A model generated the notes under the pieces. The model was given only the letters and a program-made list of their open reading frames with translations. It was not told the origin of the DNA and did not search any database. 64,000 nt of DNA, from assembly GCA_003246575.1 (NCBI GenBank), contig QJZZ01000001.1, positions 343,978 to 407,977 of the forward strand, given 5' to 3'. This DNA is from Candidatus Saccharimonadota bacterium. GTDB lineage: Bacteria; Patescibacteriota; Saccharimonadia; Saccharimonadales; Saccharimonadaceae. Shown here piece after piece: positions 42,633-54,289 of this stretch (within the stretch, counting starts at the first letter, position 1; every line of letters begins with the position of its first letter). A program made the position numbers and the translations under genes.

Positions 42633-43841
42633 ATGATTGACGCGATTTACCGACAGACAAACAGAACGAATCTCATAAAAAGCCTTGGTGGCGGCATCGT
42701 CGTGCTTACTGCACACACGCTCATGCAGCGTGTCAACGATGCGGTGTATGATTTTCAGCAGGAAGCTAATTTCCTTTACCTGACAGGTATAGAGGAACCG
42801 GACTGGTGGCTTATTCTTGATGGCGCGCGCAATAAATCGTGGCTGGTTTCACCAGAAATTGATGATGTTCACAGGATTTTTGAAGGCGGCATGACGAGTG
42901 CGAAAGCAGTTGAGCTGAGCGGTGTGACGCACGTTATTACTCGAGACGAAGCAGAAGCGTTACTGCGTGAATTGGCCGCCCACCACAGCCTGGTGTATGC
43001 GATAGGCGATGATCCGTACGCGTCTCACTACAACTTTTTCCAGAACCCTGCACAAAAAGATATGTGGCGGCGTCTCTCGCGGACATTCGGAGAAGTGCGA
43101 GACTGCCGAAAGTCGCTCGTCGGTCTTCGCGCAATCAAACAGGATTGGGAGATTGATGCGATGAAACGGGCAATACGCCTCACAAATGATGCGTTCCGAA
43201 CGGTTCGGCAGAAACTGCCTGAGCTTCGCTATGAGCATGAGATAGAAGCTGAGTTTGACTACGCATTCCGTCGTGCCGGTAGAGCGACGCACGCGTATGA
43301 TCCAATTATCGCCGCGGGACTAAATGCTTGTACCTTGCATTACACAAAAAACACAGCCCGGCTCAAAAAGACGGACTTGATTCTACTCGATGTCGGGGCG
43401 CGTGTTGATGGCTACGCGGCTGACATCACGCGAACGTATAACTTGAGGCCAACCAAGCGCCAGCAGCAGGTCCATGATGCGGTTGTCGATGCGTCGCGCC
43501 GAATTATCGCCTTGCTTGGACCAGATAGGTTGGTGGTAGATTATTTCGCCCAAGTTGATGAAATTATGAAAGATGCGCTCGAATCGTTAGGGCTCCTCGA
43601 CGATCGAACCGACCAGGAAGCCTATCGCAACTTTTTTCCGCATTCCGTTAGTCATGGTCTGGGGATCGATGTACACGATAGCTTGGGTGGCCCGCGGTAC
43701 TTCCAGCCAGGCATGGTGCTGACGGTTGAGCCGGGTATATATATACCAGAAGAGTCGATCGGCGTTCGTATTGAAGACGATATCTTGATCACGGCGAACG
43801 GGTATCTCAACCTGAGTGCTGATTTGTCGACGGACATCTAG
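42633..43841 (+). CDS. pepP: Xaa-Pro aminopeptidase (M24 family)
   Basis: 402 residues. N-terminal aminopeptidase-P domain (QQEANFLYLTGIEEPDWWLI) and a C-terminal pita-bread fold. Metal ligands are visible: LLDVGARVDGYAADITRTY (two Asp), FPHSVSHGLGIDVHD (His), LTVEPGIYIPE (Glu) and VRIEDDILI (Glu). It removes the first residue from peptides with proline at position 2, so it serves peptide scavenging. No signal peptide. Confidence 0.95.
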   Translation: MIDAIYRQTNRTNLIKSLGGGIVVLTAHTLMQRVNDAVYDFQQEANFLYLTGIEEPDWWLILDGARNKSWLVSPEIDDVHRIFEGGMTSAKAVELSGVTHVITRDEAEALLRELAAHHSLVYAIGDDPYASHYNFFQNPAQKDMWRRLSRTFGEVRDCRKSLVGLRAIKQDWEIDAMKRAIRLTNDAFRTVRQKLPELRYEHEIEAEFDYAFRRAGRATHAYDPIIAAGLNACTLHYTKNTARLKKTDLILLDVGARVDGYAADITRTYNLRPTKRQQQVHDAVVDASRRIIALLGPDRLVVDYFAQVDEIMKDALESLGLLDDRTDQEAYRNFFPHSVSHGLGIDVHDSLGGPRYFQPGMVLTVEPGIYIPEESIGVRIEDDILITANGYLNLSADLSTDI

Positions 43842-43849
43842 CGGTTTGG

Positions 43850-43855
43850 TATAAT
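43850..43855 (+). promoter_or_regulatory. -10 box TATAAT for the holin-like/secG operon
   Basis: TATAAT 8 nt before the ATG at 43864; leaderless configuration. Confidence 0.75.
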
Positions 43856-43863
43856 ACAAGGTA

Positions 43864-44256
43864 ATGCGCAAGCAATTTCAAGGATTTGTCATACGGTGGC
43901 TTCTCAATAGTTTGGGCCTTTGGTTGGCCGTCAAACTATTTGGGACGGGCTACGCTATGGAGACACCGCTTAGTCTATTCGGATTCTTCTTAGCGGGCTT
44001 TATCTTTTCGGTGGTGAACGCTATGCTCCGACCAATTGTTATTATCTTGTCGCTACCAGCGCTCCTGGTGACGCTCGGGTTGTTTATGCTGGTGGTAAAT
44101 GGTTTCATGGTGTACGTATCGATGAAACTGGCGCCAGGAGTAAGCATGACGTTTCTTCACTCTATATTGACCGGAGTCGTCATGAGTCTGGTAAACTATA
44201 TAGTGACTAATGTGATTGATTTTGATAATCGATCCGTAAACAAAGGGAGTGCGTAA
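43864..44256 (+). CDS. Four-helix phage-holin superfamily IV-like membrane protein
   Basis: 130 residues with four membrane helices (about 10-28, 37-56, 60-80, 95-115). FFLAGFIFSVVNAMLRPIVI and LPALLVTLGLFMLVVNGFMV are the hallmark segments of the widespread mycobacterial-type holin family IV (DUF360-like). Despite the name, chromosomal members are not lytic holins and have no proven function. secG starts within its stop codon (TAATG). Confidence 0.9.
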   Translation: MRKQFQGFVIRWLLNSLGLWLAVKLFGTGYAMETPLSLFGFFLAGFIFSVVNAMLRPIVIILSLPALLVTLGLFMLVVNGFMVYVSMKLAPGVSMTFLHSILTGVVMSLVNYIVTNVIDFDNRSVNKGSA

Positions 44257-44483
44257 TGAGTACAGGTGAAATGTTGCAGTGGATAACGGTAGGCTCAGCC
44301 GTTTTGATGATGCTCGCAATTTTGTTGCAGCAGCGAGGTGCGAGTCTGGGTGCGGGATTCGGTGGTTCGAGTGAACTATACACGTCGCGACGAGGTCTCG
44401 ACAAAAACTTGTTTGAAGCAACAATCGTTCTCGCGGTTGTGTTCGTCTTATCAATTGTTGCGGGGCTACTACTACCGTCATAG
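44256..44483 (+). CDS. secG: Preprotein translocase subunit SecG
   Basis: 75 residues. Two membrane helices flank the conserved loop: ILLQQRGASLGAGFGGSSEL is the SecG signature. It stimulates SecYEG translocation. It lies 1 nt into the holin-like gene and 18 nt before a solute-binding protein gene. Confidence 0.93.
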   Translation: MSTGEMLQWITVGSAVLMMLAILLQQRGASLGAGFGGSSELYTSRRGLDKNLFEATIVLAVVFVLSIVAGLLLPS

Positions 44484-44501
44484 TGGGGACGGGCATAGTT
44501 G

Positions 44502-46331
44502 ATGGCCGAGTCTACATCAGATCCAGCGAAATCGGAAAAAACGTCACCGAAGTGGCGTAAGATTTCGTATCGATCTCTGAGTGCAAAGGCGCTTGCTCGG
44601 CGTGTGCGTCAAGCAGAAACCAAAACAACGCGTCATGCGAAGCGCTTTATCGTAGGCAGGATAGATAGTCTACGTGCTGCGCGCGAGCATGTGCTGGCAT
44701 GGTTCCTGGCAGTTGGACTCGTGCTCGCAGCTATTCTTGGTCAATTTATGATTAGCGGCGCCAGCGATATGCAGCGAACCCAAGTTGCTGGCGGAACGTA
44801 TGCCGAAGGCGTCGTAGGCGATATTCGTTCACTCAATCCACTGTATGCGTCAACGAGTGCCGAAGTGTCGCTATCGAAGCTGCTCTTTTCATCACTCTTT
44901 CGGTACGATGCGTCTGGCTCGTTGCATCGAGACTTGGCGGCATCGATTGAAGTGAACGACACGGCAACGACATATACAGTTACAATTCGTCGTGACGCTG
45001 TATGGCAAGACAGCGCTCCGATTACCGCCGATGACGTCGTCTATACAATCAATACGATCAAAAATCCTGAAGCACGTGCAACGTCATCCTTGCAGAATAA
45101 CTGGAGTGAAGTAGCTGTTAAAAAGATCGATGATTACACGGTACAATTTACACTGCCGGCATATGCATCATTTGCCCATGCACTGACGTTCCCAATATTG
45201 CCGTCACACTTACTTCAGGATGTACCTGCAAGTGAACTTTCTGAAAGTGGATTTTCTCAGTCGCCAGTTGGAAGCGGTCCATTTATATTCAAGCTGGCTC
45301 AGAACGCACAGACAATTGGTGGCGAAAAAGTTATCCATATGCTGGCAAATACCCAGTATTACGAGGGAAGTCCCAGGGTAACGCGCTTCGAGCTGCACGC
45401 CTACCAAAATTTGGCCGATCTTGTGAAAGCGCTCAAGACAGATGAACTATCGGGTGCCAGTGACGTGATGGGAAGTGACATCGATGACATCAGTGACAGT
45501 CGGTATGTGAAAGACGCCTATCCGATTAATAACGGCGTCTATGCACTTATGAATAATGCGCAGGGTATATTCACCGATGCGAACGTCCGTAAGGCTATAC
45601 AGGCTATATTAGACACTGCGGCTATTCGCGAATCGGCGGGTGATGGAGTAAAGCCGCTCTACCTGCCGTTCATCGCTTCTCAGGTGAGCTCCGCCAAACT
45701 ACCATCGGCGCCGATAGTGGATGTGACTGCGGCTGCGAAATTACTCGAGGCGTCACAATGGCAACGGGTGGATGGTACATGGACAAAATCAGGTCAGCCG
45801 TTAGCGTTTACGATTACGACAACCAAGAATGATCAGTACGAGCGTGTAGCAAATACAGTCGCGAGCCAGCTTCGTGCCGCAGGAATGAGGGTGCTCGTGT
45901 CTGTGATCGATGACACCCAGCCAAGCTCGAACTTTGTGAGCGATGTACTACAGAACCGCAATTATGACATGCTGGTGTATGAACTGCAGATCGGCGGTGA
46001 TCCAGATGTTTACGCGTACTGGCATTCTTCGCAGACAGGGAATGCTGGCTATAATTTTGCAAGTTACCAAAACGACACGGCAGATGCCGCATTGATTAGT
46101 GCTCGTGATCGTACTGACGAAAAGCTGCGCGATAGCAAATACGCGTTGTTCGCTAAGCAGTGGCTCGCTGATGCGCCAGCGGTTGGTTTGTACCAGCAGG
46201 TATTCGTCTACGCACACAAACCGGGAGCGCAGGCGATGGATACGCAGTCGGAATTCGTGTCGCCAAGCGATCGGTACGCGCGCGTTCAAGATTGGACAGT
46301 TACGCGCCAGGATGTTTACAAAACGCCGTAG
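44502..46331 (+). CDS. Peptide/nickel-type ABC solute-binding protein (SBP_bac_5), membrane-anchored
   Basis: 609 residues. A basic cytosolic N-terminus of about 70 residues precedes one membrane anchor (about 70-90: VLAWFLAVGLVLAAILGQFM), so it is not a lipoprotein. The outer region is a DppA/OppA-type periplasmic-binding fold: VGDIRSLNPLYASTSAEVSL, WQDSAPITADDVVYTINTIK, GSGPFIFKL, and the C-lobe ANVRKAIQAILDTAAIRESA. No permease or ATPase gene is adjacent, so it may work with a distant transporter or have another role. Chosen start is the ATG, 2 nt after a TTG. Confidence 0.88.
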   Translation: MAESTSDPAKSEKTSPKWRKISYRSLSAKALARRVRQAETKTTRHAKRFIVGRIDSLRAAREHVLAWFLAVGLVLAAILGQFMISGASDMQRTQVAGGTYAEGVVGDIRSLNPLYASTSAEVSLSKLLFSSLFRYDASGSLHRDLAASIEVNDTATTYTVTIRRDAVWQDSAPITADDVVYTINTIKNPEARATSSLQNNWSEVAVKKIDDYTVQFTLPAYASFAHALTFPILPSHLLQDVPASELSESGFSQSPVGSGPFIFKLAQNAQTIGGEKVIHMLANTQYYEGSPRVTRFELHAYQNLADLVKALKTDELSGASDVMGSDIDDISDSRYVKDAYPINNGVYALMNNAQGIFTDANVRKAIQAILDTAAIRESAGDGVKPLYLPFIASQVSSAKLPSAPIVDVTAAAKLLEASQWQRVDGTWTKSGQPLAFTITTTKNDQYERVANTVASQLRAAGMRVLVSVIDDTQPSSNFVSDVLQNRNYDMLVYELQIGGDPDVYAYWHSSQTGNAGYNFASYQNDTADAALISARDRTDEKLRDSKYALFAKQWLADAPAVGLYQQVFVYAHKPGAQAMDTQSEFVSPSDRYARVQDWTVTRQDVYKTP

Positions 46332-46337
46332 TGTCGG

Positions 46338-46343
46338 TATAAT
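46338..46343 (+). promoter_or_regulatory. -10 box TATAAT for tRNA-Leu(GAG)
   Basis: TATAAT 25 nt before the tRNA. Confidence 0.7.
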
Positions 46344-46368
46344 CTATTCTTGACCATTTTTACACTAT

Positions 46369-46456
46369 GCACTGGTGGCGGAATTGGTAGACGCGCTAGC
46401 TTGAGGGGCTAGTGGCCATTGCGGCCGTGGAGGTTCAAGTCCTCTTCAGTGCACCA
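46369..46456 (+). tRNA. tRNA-Leu (anticodon GAG)
   Basis: Class II tRNA with a long variable arm. Acceptor GCACTGG pairs with TCAGTGC; anticodon stem-loop around CTTGAGG; T-loop GGTTCAAGTCC; the CCA end is encoded (46454-46456). Discriminator A, as expected for Leu. Confidence 0.95.
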
Positions 46457-46463
46457 CACAATG

Positions 46464-46489
46464 AAGCTATCCATACGGATAGCTTTTTT
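46464..46489 (+). terminator. Intrinsic terminator after tRNA-Leu(GAG)
   Basis: AAGCTATCC/GGATAGCTT stem with a 4-nt loop and a run of six T. Confidence 0.9.
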
Positions 46490-46502
46490 GTTTTTGTCTC
46501 TG

Positions 46503-46508
46503 TATAAT
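46503..46508 (+). promoter_or_regulatory. -10 box TATAAT for tRNA-Cys
   Basis: TATAAT 11 nt before the tRNA-Cys 5' end. Confidence 0.7.
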
Positions 46509-46519
46509 ACGATATCAGT

Positions 46520-46593
46520 GGCGCGTTGGCGGAGCAGTTACGCAGCGGTCTGCAAAACCGCGTAGACGGGTGCAACTCCCGTACGTGCCTCCA
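46520..46593 (+). tRNA. tRNA-Cys (anticodon GCA)
   Basis: Acceptor GGCGCGT pairs with ACGTGCC (one G-T wobble). Anticodon stem GCGGT/ACCGC with loop CTGCAAA. Discriminator T, as required for Cys, and encoded CCA (46591-46593). Confidence 0.95.
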
Positions 46594-46626
46594 CAAAAAT
46601 ATCCTCATTCGTGAGGTTATTTTTGT
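46594..46626. terminator. Bidirectional terminator between tRNA-Cys and the RBBP9-like gene
   Basis: CCTCA/TGAGG core extended by A-rich and T-rich arms (AAAAATA with TATTTTT). T-runs on both strands; overlaps the end of the reverse-strand gene. Confidence 0.85.
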
Positions 46627-47207
46627 TTGAGAAGTGCTTCTAGCTCGGGGAAGTATTCGTCGGCGAAGTGCTCGCGATCTTCAAATGCATGCGTGATTGC
46701 ATCGGGGAGGTCGGCTTGAAATTTAGCAAGTTCAGCGAAGGGGACAACGGGATCGTCCTGGCTATGAAACAAGTGAATTTCTCTTGCGCTTTGGTGTAGG
46801 TGGCGCGCTGATACTACCTTGAAGCTGCCGAGGTCTTCATTTGTTTCGTCGTCGTAGCCACCTGAAATAAGGATAAGGCGTCGGACTGGAGTGGCGAGTG
46901 GGTGAGTATCGAGATACTTTGCGAGAAACATTGCACCGAGCGAATGTCCCACGATCTGGATATCATCTTCGAGTAGTGCAAGTAGTTTTTCGAAATAGAT
47001 AGCCCATTCGTCGTATACAGCATTTGCGCTATTCGGCATAAGGGGGAGCAACACGTCAAAATCAGAGAGAGACTCAGCGAGATGCTCTTTCCAGCGGATG
47101 GGGTGAGTAATTTTCCAATAGTTAAGCTGCCTTGCTTTTAGGCCATCTAGGTACGCCTCGTAGGTCGAGAAACTGTTGCCGCCGTGAATTATCAGTACTT
47201 GCTTCAT
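46617..47207 (-). CDS. RBBP9/YdeN-type serine hydrolase
   Basis: 196 residues, alpha/beta hydrolase. N-terminal VLIIHGGNSFSTYEAYLDGL, nucleophile elbow IVGHSLGAMFLAKYL (Ser near 88), acid FHSQDDPVVPFAE and the His in FEDREHFADEYFPEL. All three catalytic residues are in order. Family members are small serine hydrolases of unknown substrate. Its promoter is the reverse half of a palindromic -10 shared with tRNA-Leu(TAA). Confidence 0.9.
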   Translation of the reverse strand: MKQVLIIHGGNSFSTYEAYLDGLKARQLNYWKITHPIRWKEHLAESLSDFDVLLPLMPNSANAVYDEWAIYFEKLLALLEDDIQIVGHSLGAMFLAKYLDTHPLATPVRRLILISGGYDDETNEDLGSFKVVSARHLHQSAREIHLFHSQDDPVVPFAELAKFQADLPDAITHAFEDREHFADEYFPELEALLKQK

Positions 47208-47213
47208 ATTTCT

Positions 47214-47221
47214 AGTATACT
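47214..47221. promoter_or_regulatory. Palindromic bidirectional -10 box AGTATACT
   Basis: AGTATACT contains TATACT on both strands: forward (47216-47221) for tRNA-Leu(TAA), 9 nt away, and reverse (47214-47219) for the hydrolase gene, 6 nt before its ATG. Confidence 0.65.
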
Positions 47222-47230
47222 AGTTCCTAA

Positions 47231-47316
47231 GCGCGAGTGGCGGAATTGGTAGACGCGAGGGACTTAAAATCCCTTGACCAAAAGTCGTGCGGGTTCGATT
47301 CCCGCCTTGCGCACCA
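47231..47316 (+). tRNA. tRNA-Leu (anticodon TAA)
   Basis: Class II tRNA. Acceptor GCGCGAG pairs with CTTGCGC; anticodon stem-loop GGGACTTAAAATCCC; long variable arm; T-arm CGGGTTCGATTCCCG; encoded CCA (47314-47316). Confidence 0.95.
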
Positions 47317-47323
47317 ACAAATG

Positions 47324-47352
47324 AACCATGGCTTGTCCATGGTTTGTTTGTT
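47324..47352 (+). terminator. Intrinsic terminator after tRNA-Leu(TAA)
   Basis: AACCATGG/CCATGGTT stem, 5-nt loop, followed by TGTTTGTT. Confidence 0.8.
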
Positions 47353-47422
47353 GGGAGTGACAACGTCACGAATTCAACCTGTGGCGCTTTTGCTAGTGGC
47401 TTGCTCGATACCAGCAAAATGC

Positions 47423-47428
47423 TATACT
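47423..47428 (+). promoter_or_regulatory. -10 box TATACT (extended TGC) for lemA
   Basis: TGCTATACT about 35 nt before lemA; the leader has AGGAG at 47446-47450. Confidence 0.65.
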
Positions 47429-47462
47429 AGATACAGTAACCTAACAGGAGAAAAATAACTCA

Positions 47463-48026
47463 ATGGTACCACTTATTATTACGCTCGTTGTTATCGTGCT
47501 GCTTGTCGTTATCGTTATCGGCATGTATAACGGACTTATCAGACTTAAGGTCCGTGTTGAAGAAGCATGGAGTGACATCACTGTGCAGCTGAAGCGCCGC
47601 GCCGACCTCATTCCAAACCTTGTCGAAACTGTTAAGGGCTATGCTGCCCATGAAAAAGAAGTATTCGAAAAGGTCACAGAAGCTCGCTCAGCTGTTATGA
47701 GTGCTACTCAAAAGGGTCCAGCTGAAACCGCAAAAGCAGAGAACGTGTTCGAGGGCGCGCTTAAGAGCCTGTTCGCTGTCGCAGAGGCCTACCCAGATCT
47801 CAAGGCAAACCAGAACTTCTTGCAGCTGCAACAGGAGCTTGTTGATACGGAAGACAAGATTCAGGCAAGCCGCCGATTCTACAACGCTGGTGTTCGTGAC
47901 CTCAACACAAAGATTGAGACAGTGCCAACAAATATCATTGCGGGTATGTTCAGTATTGCAAAGCGTGAATTCTTTGAAGTTGAAGACCTTGCAAGCGTCC
48001 AGAAGCCTGTCGACGTTAAGTTCTAA
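47463..48026 (+). CDS. lemA: LemA-family membrane protein
   Basis: 187 residues: one N-terminal membrane helix (about 2-22) followed by a long helical bundle with the LemA signature [20 protein letters not shown] and [20 protein letters not shown]. Function in bacteria is unclear. Here it precedes htpX by 16 nt, the classic pairing found in many genomes, which suggests involvement in membrane-protein quality control. Confidence 0.95.
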   Translation: MVPLIITLVVIVLLVVIVIGMYNGLIRLKVRVEEAWSDITVQLKRRADLIPNLVETVKGYAAHEKEVFEKVTEARSAVMSATQKGPAETAKAENVFEGALKSLFAVAEAYPDLKANQNFLQLQQELVDTEDKIQASRRFYNAGVRDLNTKIETVPTNIIAGMFSIAKREFFEVEDLASVQKPVDVKF

Positions 48027-48042
48027 CCGAGGCCCTTGGTAG

Positions 48043-48917
48043 ATGTATAGCGCTATTGCGGCAAACAAGCGAAACACCGTCATTATCATGGCGGTGTTTG
48101 TGGGCGTTATCAGCGCAGTTGGATGGGGGGTGAGCACGCTGTACGGTAACGCCTACCTGACGCCGTGGATTATCGCTGGTGCGGTCCTCTACGCCATGAT
48201 CCAATACTTCGCTGCTGGCAAATTAGCTGTTGCGATGACTGGTGCGCAAGAAATCCAAAAGTCGGACAACCCTCGCTTATGGCGAATTGTTGAAAATCTC
48301 GCGATTACGACTGGCATGCCGATGCCAAAAGTCTATAGTATCAATGACCCAGCTCCAAACGCGTTTGCAACTGGTCGAAATCCTGAGAACGCAATTGTTG
48401 CCGCAACAACCGGGATTATGGATATTATGGACGATCGTGAGCTTACTGCGGTTATGGCACATGAAATGGGCCACGTTCAAAACTACGATATTCGCGTTAG
48501 TATGATTGCTTTTGGTCTTGCAAGCGCAATCGGTATCCTGAGTGATATTGGTATTCGTATGCTTTGGTTCGGCGATAACCGTGATCGACAAGGCGGTCCA
48601 GTGATGCTTATCGTTGGTGTTGTTGTCATTATCTTGGCACCAATCGTCGCTGCTCTTATTCAGGCTGCGATCAGTAGGCAGCGCGAGTATCTCGCAGATG
48701 CTACTGGTTCATTAACAACCCGTGACCCTGATTCTCTTGCTGACGCGCTTGCAAAACTTCAACAGTATGGACGCCCACTACAGCGACAATCGAGCTCAAC
48801 CGCTCATTTGTTTATTTCAAATCCACTCAAACCTGGCTTTGTTGCTAATCTCTTTAGTACACATCCTCCCCTTGAAGAACGTATCAAACGTTTACGAAAT
48901 AAGTTGACAGGAATGTA

Positions 48918-48918
<1 letters not shown>
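48043..48918 (+). CDS. htpX: Membrane zinc metalloprotease HtpX
   Basis: 291 residues. Two N-terminal membrane helices, then a protease domain with the zinc site HEMGH (in AVMAHEMGHVQNYD, near residue 140), further membrane segments, and the third ligand Glu in SRQREYLADATGSLTT. M48 family; degrades misfolded membrane proteins. Its stop overlaps the next start by 1 nt. Confidence 0.95.
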
Positions 48919-52579
<3,661 letters not shown>

Positions 52580-52583
<4 letters not shown>

Positions 52584-52813
52584 ACGACGAGCATGTTCCA
52601 GAGATGCAAAAAGGCACCTACTGTCATGCAAAGACAGGAAATGTATACGAAGTCATAGGAGTTGCGATTCACACCGAGACGAATGAACCGCTTGTCGTCT
52701 ATCGGCCAAAATACGAATCGGCTCACGAATATTTCGTTCGACCGTATGAGATGTTTTTTGAGTCTATCGAGATTGATAGGGTTACGCAACCACGATTCAT
52801 GAAGATTGACTGA
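52580..52813 (+). CDS. Small DUF1653 protein
   Basis: 77 residues. QKGTYCHAKTGNVYEVIGVA, then LVVYRPKY and YFVRPYEMFFESIEID are typical of DUF1653, a small beta-rich domain of unknown function often found near nucleotide-pool hydrolases. It overlaps the NTP pyrophosphatase by 4 nt, so the link here is translational. No catalytic residue is clear. Confidence 0.9.
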
Positions 52814-52833
52814 GGCGGTTTCGCTGTGGTGCG

Positions 52834-53160
52834 CTACTCATTCATGCTTCCGTATACTTGGTGAACTGCGTAGGATACCTCGTCTGCCCTTGGCATTGAG
52901 TACGTCCACATCTGATATACTGTGTCGTCGTCTAAGACGATCATCAGTGTAGGAAATGTTGTTAAGCCATAAAACTCTTTTATGCTTAAGCCATCACCTC
53001 TCGTTACGTCGAGTAGTACGACTTGTGTTGTATCGGGTGTACTGGAGTCGATTTCTTCACCTAGTCTAGCGAGCTCATGCTCGACTTCGGGCGGGTTAGC
53101 TGAAAGGACATACACTGCCGGTCCTGGTCTGTCGGGGATACTGGTAAATTCTAGGGCCAT
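52834..53160 (-). CDS. Thioredoxin-fold protein without active-site cysteines
   Basis: 108 residues. The C-terminal half has the thioredoxin pattern (TQVVLLDVTRGDGLSIKEFY, then TTFPTLMIVLDDDTVYQMWT with the cis-Pro), but no CxxC is present and the protein has no cysteine. It may be a binding or regulatory thioredoxin-like domain. The reverse-strand TATGAT at 53167-53172 lies 6 nt before its ATG. Confidence 0.75.
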   Translation of the reverse strand: MALEFTSIPDRPGPAVYVLSANPPEVEHELARLGEEIDSSTPDTTQVVLLDVTRGDGLSIKEFYGLTTFPTLMIVLDDDTVYQMWTYSMPRADEVSYAVHQVYGSMNE

Positions 53161-53166
53161 ACGAAC

Positions 53167-53172
53167 ATCATA
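53167..53172 (-). promoter_or_regulatory. -10 box TATGAT for the thioredoxin-fold gene
   Basis: Reverse-strand TATGAT, 6 nt before the ATG at 53160; leaderless configuration. Confidence 0.6.
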
Positions 53173-53184
53173 CAGTATTTTTGG

Positions 53185-53190
53185 TATACT
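53185..53190 (+). promoter_or_regulatory. -10 box TATACT for the 7TM gene
   Basis: TATACT 9 nt before the ATG at 53200; leaderless configuration, divergent from the previous box. Confidence 0.68.
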
Positions 53191-53199
53191 GTAAGCATT

Positions 53200-53928
53200 A
53201 TGTATAAGAAATTAACATCGAGAACGACCTTTGCCTGTTTTTCGCCCCCGGTTATGCTGGCGACATTTTTGATCGAGACGGGTCTCGCGCTGTATGTCAT
53301 CGTGCGCTATCGACTTACACGAATTTCTCGACTCGTGATCGCGATACTTGTGTCCTTGGCGGTATTCCAACTTGCTGAATACAACGTATGCGAGGCCTCT
53401 ATGGGGTTCAGTAGCCTCGATTGGGCGAGGATTGGATTTGTGGCGATTACGTTACTGCCGCCGCTCGGCATACATCTGGCACTCGAACTCGCTGACAAGG
53501 TAGCACGCCAACGACGACTGCTCTGGCTGGTGTATGGGCTGGCCGCCGCGTTTGCAGTAGCGTTTTTGACGGTGGGTCACGGCATGCAAGGCGGTGCGGC
53601 ATGTCTAGGTAATTACGCAATCTTTCATGTTGCGCCGACGACGATTCGTCTCTATGCGTTTTACTATTACGGACTTCTACTCTTCGGCATGGGACTTGCG
53701 TGGTTTTACGCGCGAAAGTCGCGGGTGAAGGCGACGCGACGCAGTCTATTCGCGCTGATTATTGGGTACTCAGTATTCTTGCTTCCGACAACGACAGTGA
53801 ACATCATAGATCCCGTGACGATTGCCGGGATTCCATCGATCATGTGTGGATTTGCGGTGTTGCTCGCGCTGACGCTCGTAGGCTATGTGCTTCCGTATTC
53901 TACGAAGCAGGCAAAGGCGCATGAGTGA
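53200..53928 (+). CDS. Seven-helix membrane protein (HisKA_7TM-like sensor domain without kinase)
   Basis: 242 residues with seven membrane helices. The pattern of a short first helix, VSLAVFQLAEYNVCEASMGF, DWARIGFVAITLLPPLGIHL and the later YYYGLLLFGMGLAWFYARKS resembles the N-terminal 7TM region of some histidine kinases and GGDEF proteins. No signalling output domain follows; the gene ends and a small PGPGW gene overlaps. It may be a free-standing sensor or a membrane scaffold. Confidence 0.65.
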   Translation: MYKKLTSRTTFACFSPPVMLATFLIETGLALYVIVRYRLTRISRLVIAILVSLAVFQLAEYNVCEASMGFSSLDWARIGFVAITLLPPLGIHLALELADKVARQRRLLWLVYGLAAAFAVAFLTVGHGMQGGAACLGNYAIFHVAPTTIRLYAFYYYGLLLFGMGLAWFYARKSRVKATRRSLFALIIGYSVFLLPTTTVNIIDPVTIAGIPSIMCGFAVLLALTLVGYVLPYSTKQAKAHE

Positions 53929-54266
53929 CGATTAAGCAACTTGGAATCATCGTAGCGGGATGGATAGTTCTTGTGGTTGGCGTTGTTATGATCCCATACC
54001 CGGGTCCTGGATGGCTCACGGTGTTCGCGGGGCTTGCAATACTGTCTCGAGAGTATCACTGGGCACGCCGTGTGCTCGCTTATGCTCGTCATAAATATGA
54101 CGCGTGGAATGAATGGATTGTGAGGCAGCCACTCTACATGCGTTCGTTGACCTTTATCGGAACGTCACTTGTGGTGATTGTAACGCTCTGGCTACTGAAC
54201 GCATATGGATTGTTAACAGAATGGTTTAATGTGCCATATGATTGGCTTCGTTCTCCATTTGTCTAG
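53925..54266 (+). CDS. PGPGW-motif transmembrane protein
   Basis: 113 residues from a GTG overlapping the previous TGA. Two membrane helix pairs (about 6-24 with 30-45, and 75-95). The family motif IPYPGPGWLTVFAGLAILSRE is present as PGPGW followed by GLAIL and the RE pair. Widespread in actinobacteria and of unknown function. Confidence 0.88.
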   Translation: MTIKQLGIIVAGWIVLVVGVVMIPYPGPGWLTVFAGLAILSREYHWARRVLAYARHKYDAWNEWIVRQPLYMRSLTFIGTSLVVIVTLWLLNAYGLLTEWFNVPYDWLRSPFV

Positions 54267-54276
54267 ATGACAGTGC

Positions 54277-54282
54277 TACAAT
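54277..54282 (+). promoter_or_regulatory. -10 box TACAAT (extended TGC) for the second ABC exporter
   Basis: TGCTACAAT 7 nt before the ATG at 54290, which decides the start over an upstream in-frame ATG at 54242. Confidence 0.68.
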
Positions 54283-54289
54283 CATACTC

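Noticed and set aside
43864-44256. Lysis holin of a prophage
   Set aside because: Chromosomal family-IV holin-like protein in an operon with secG; no endolysin or phage context.
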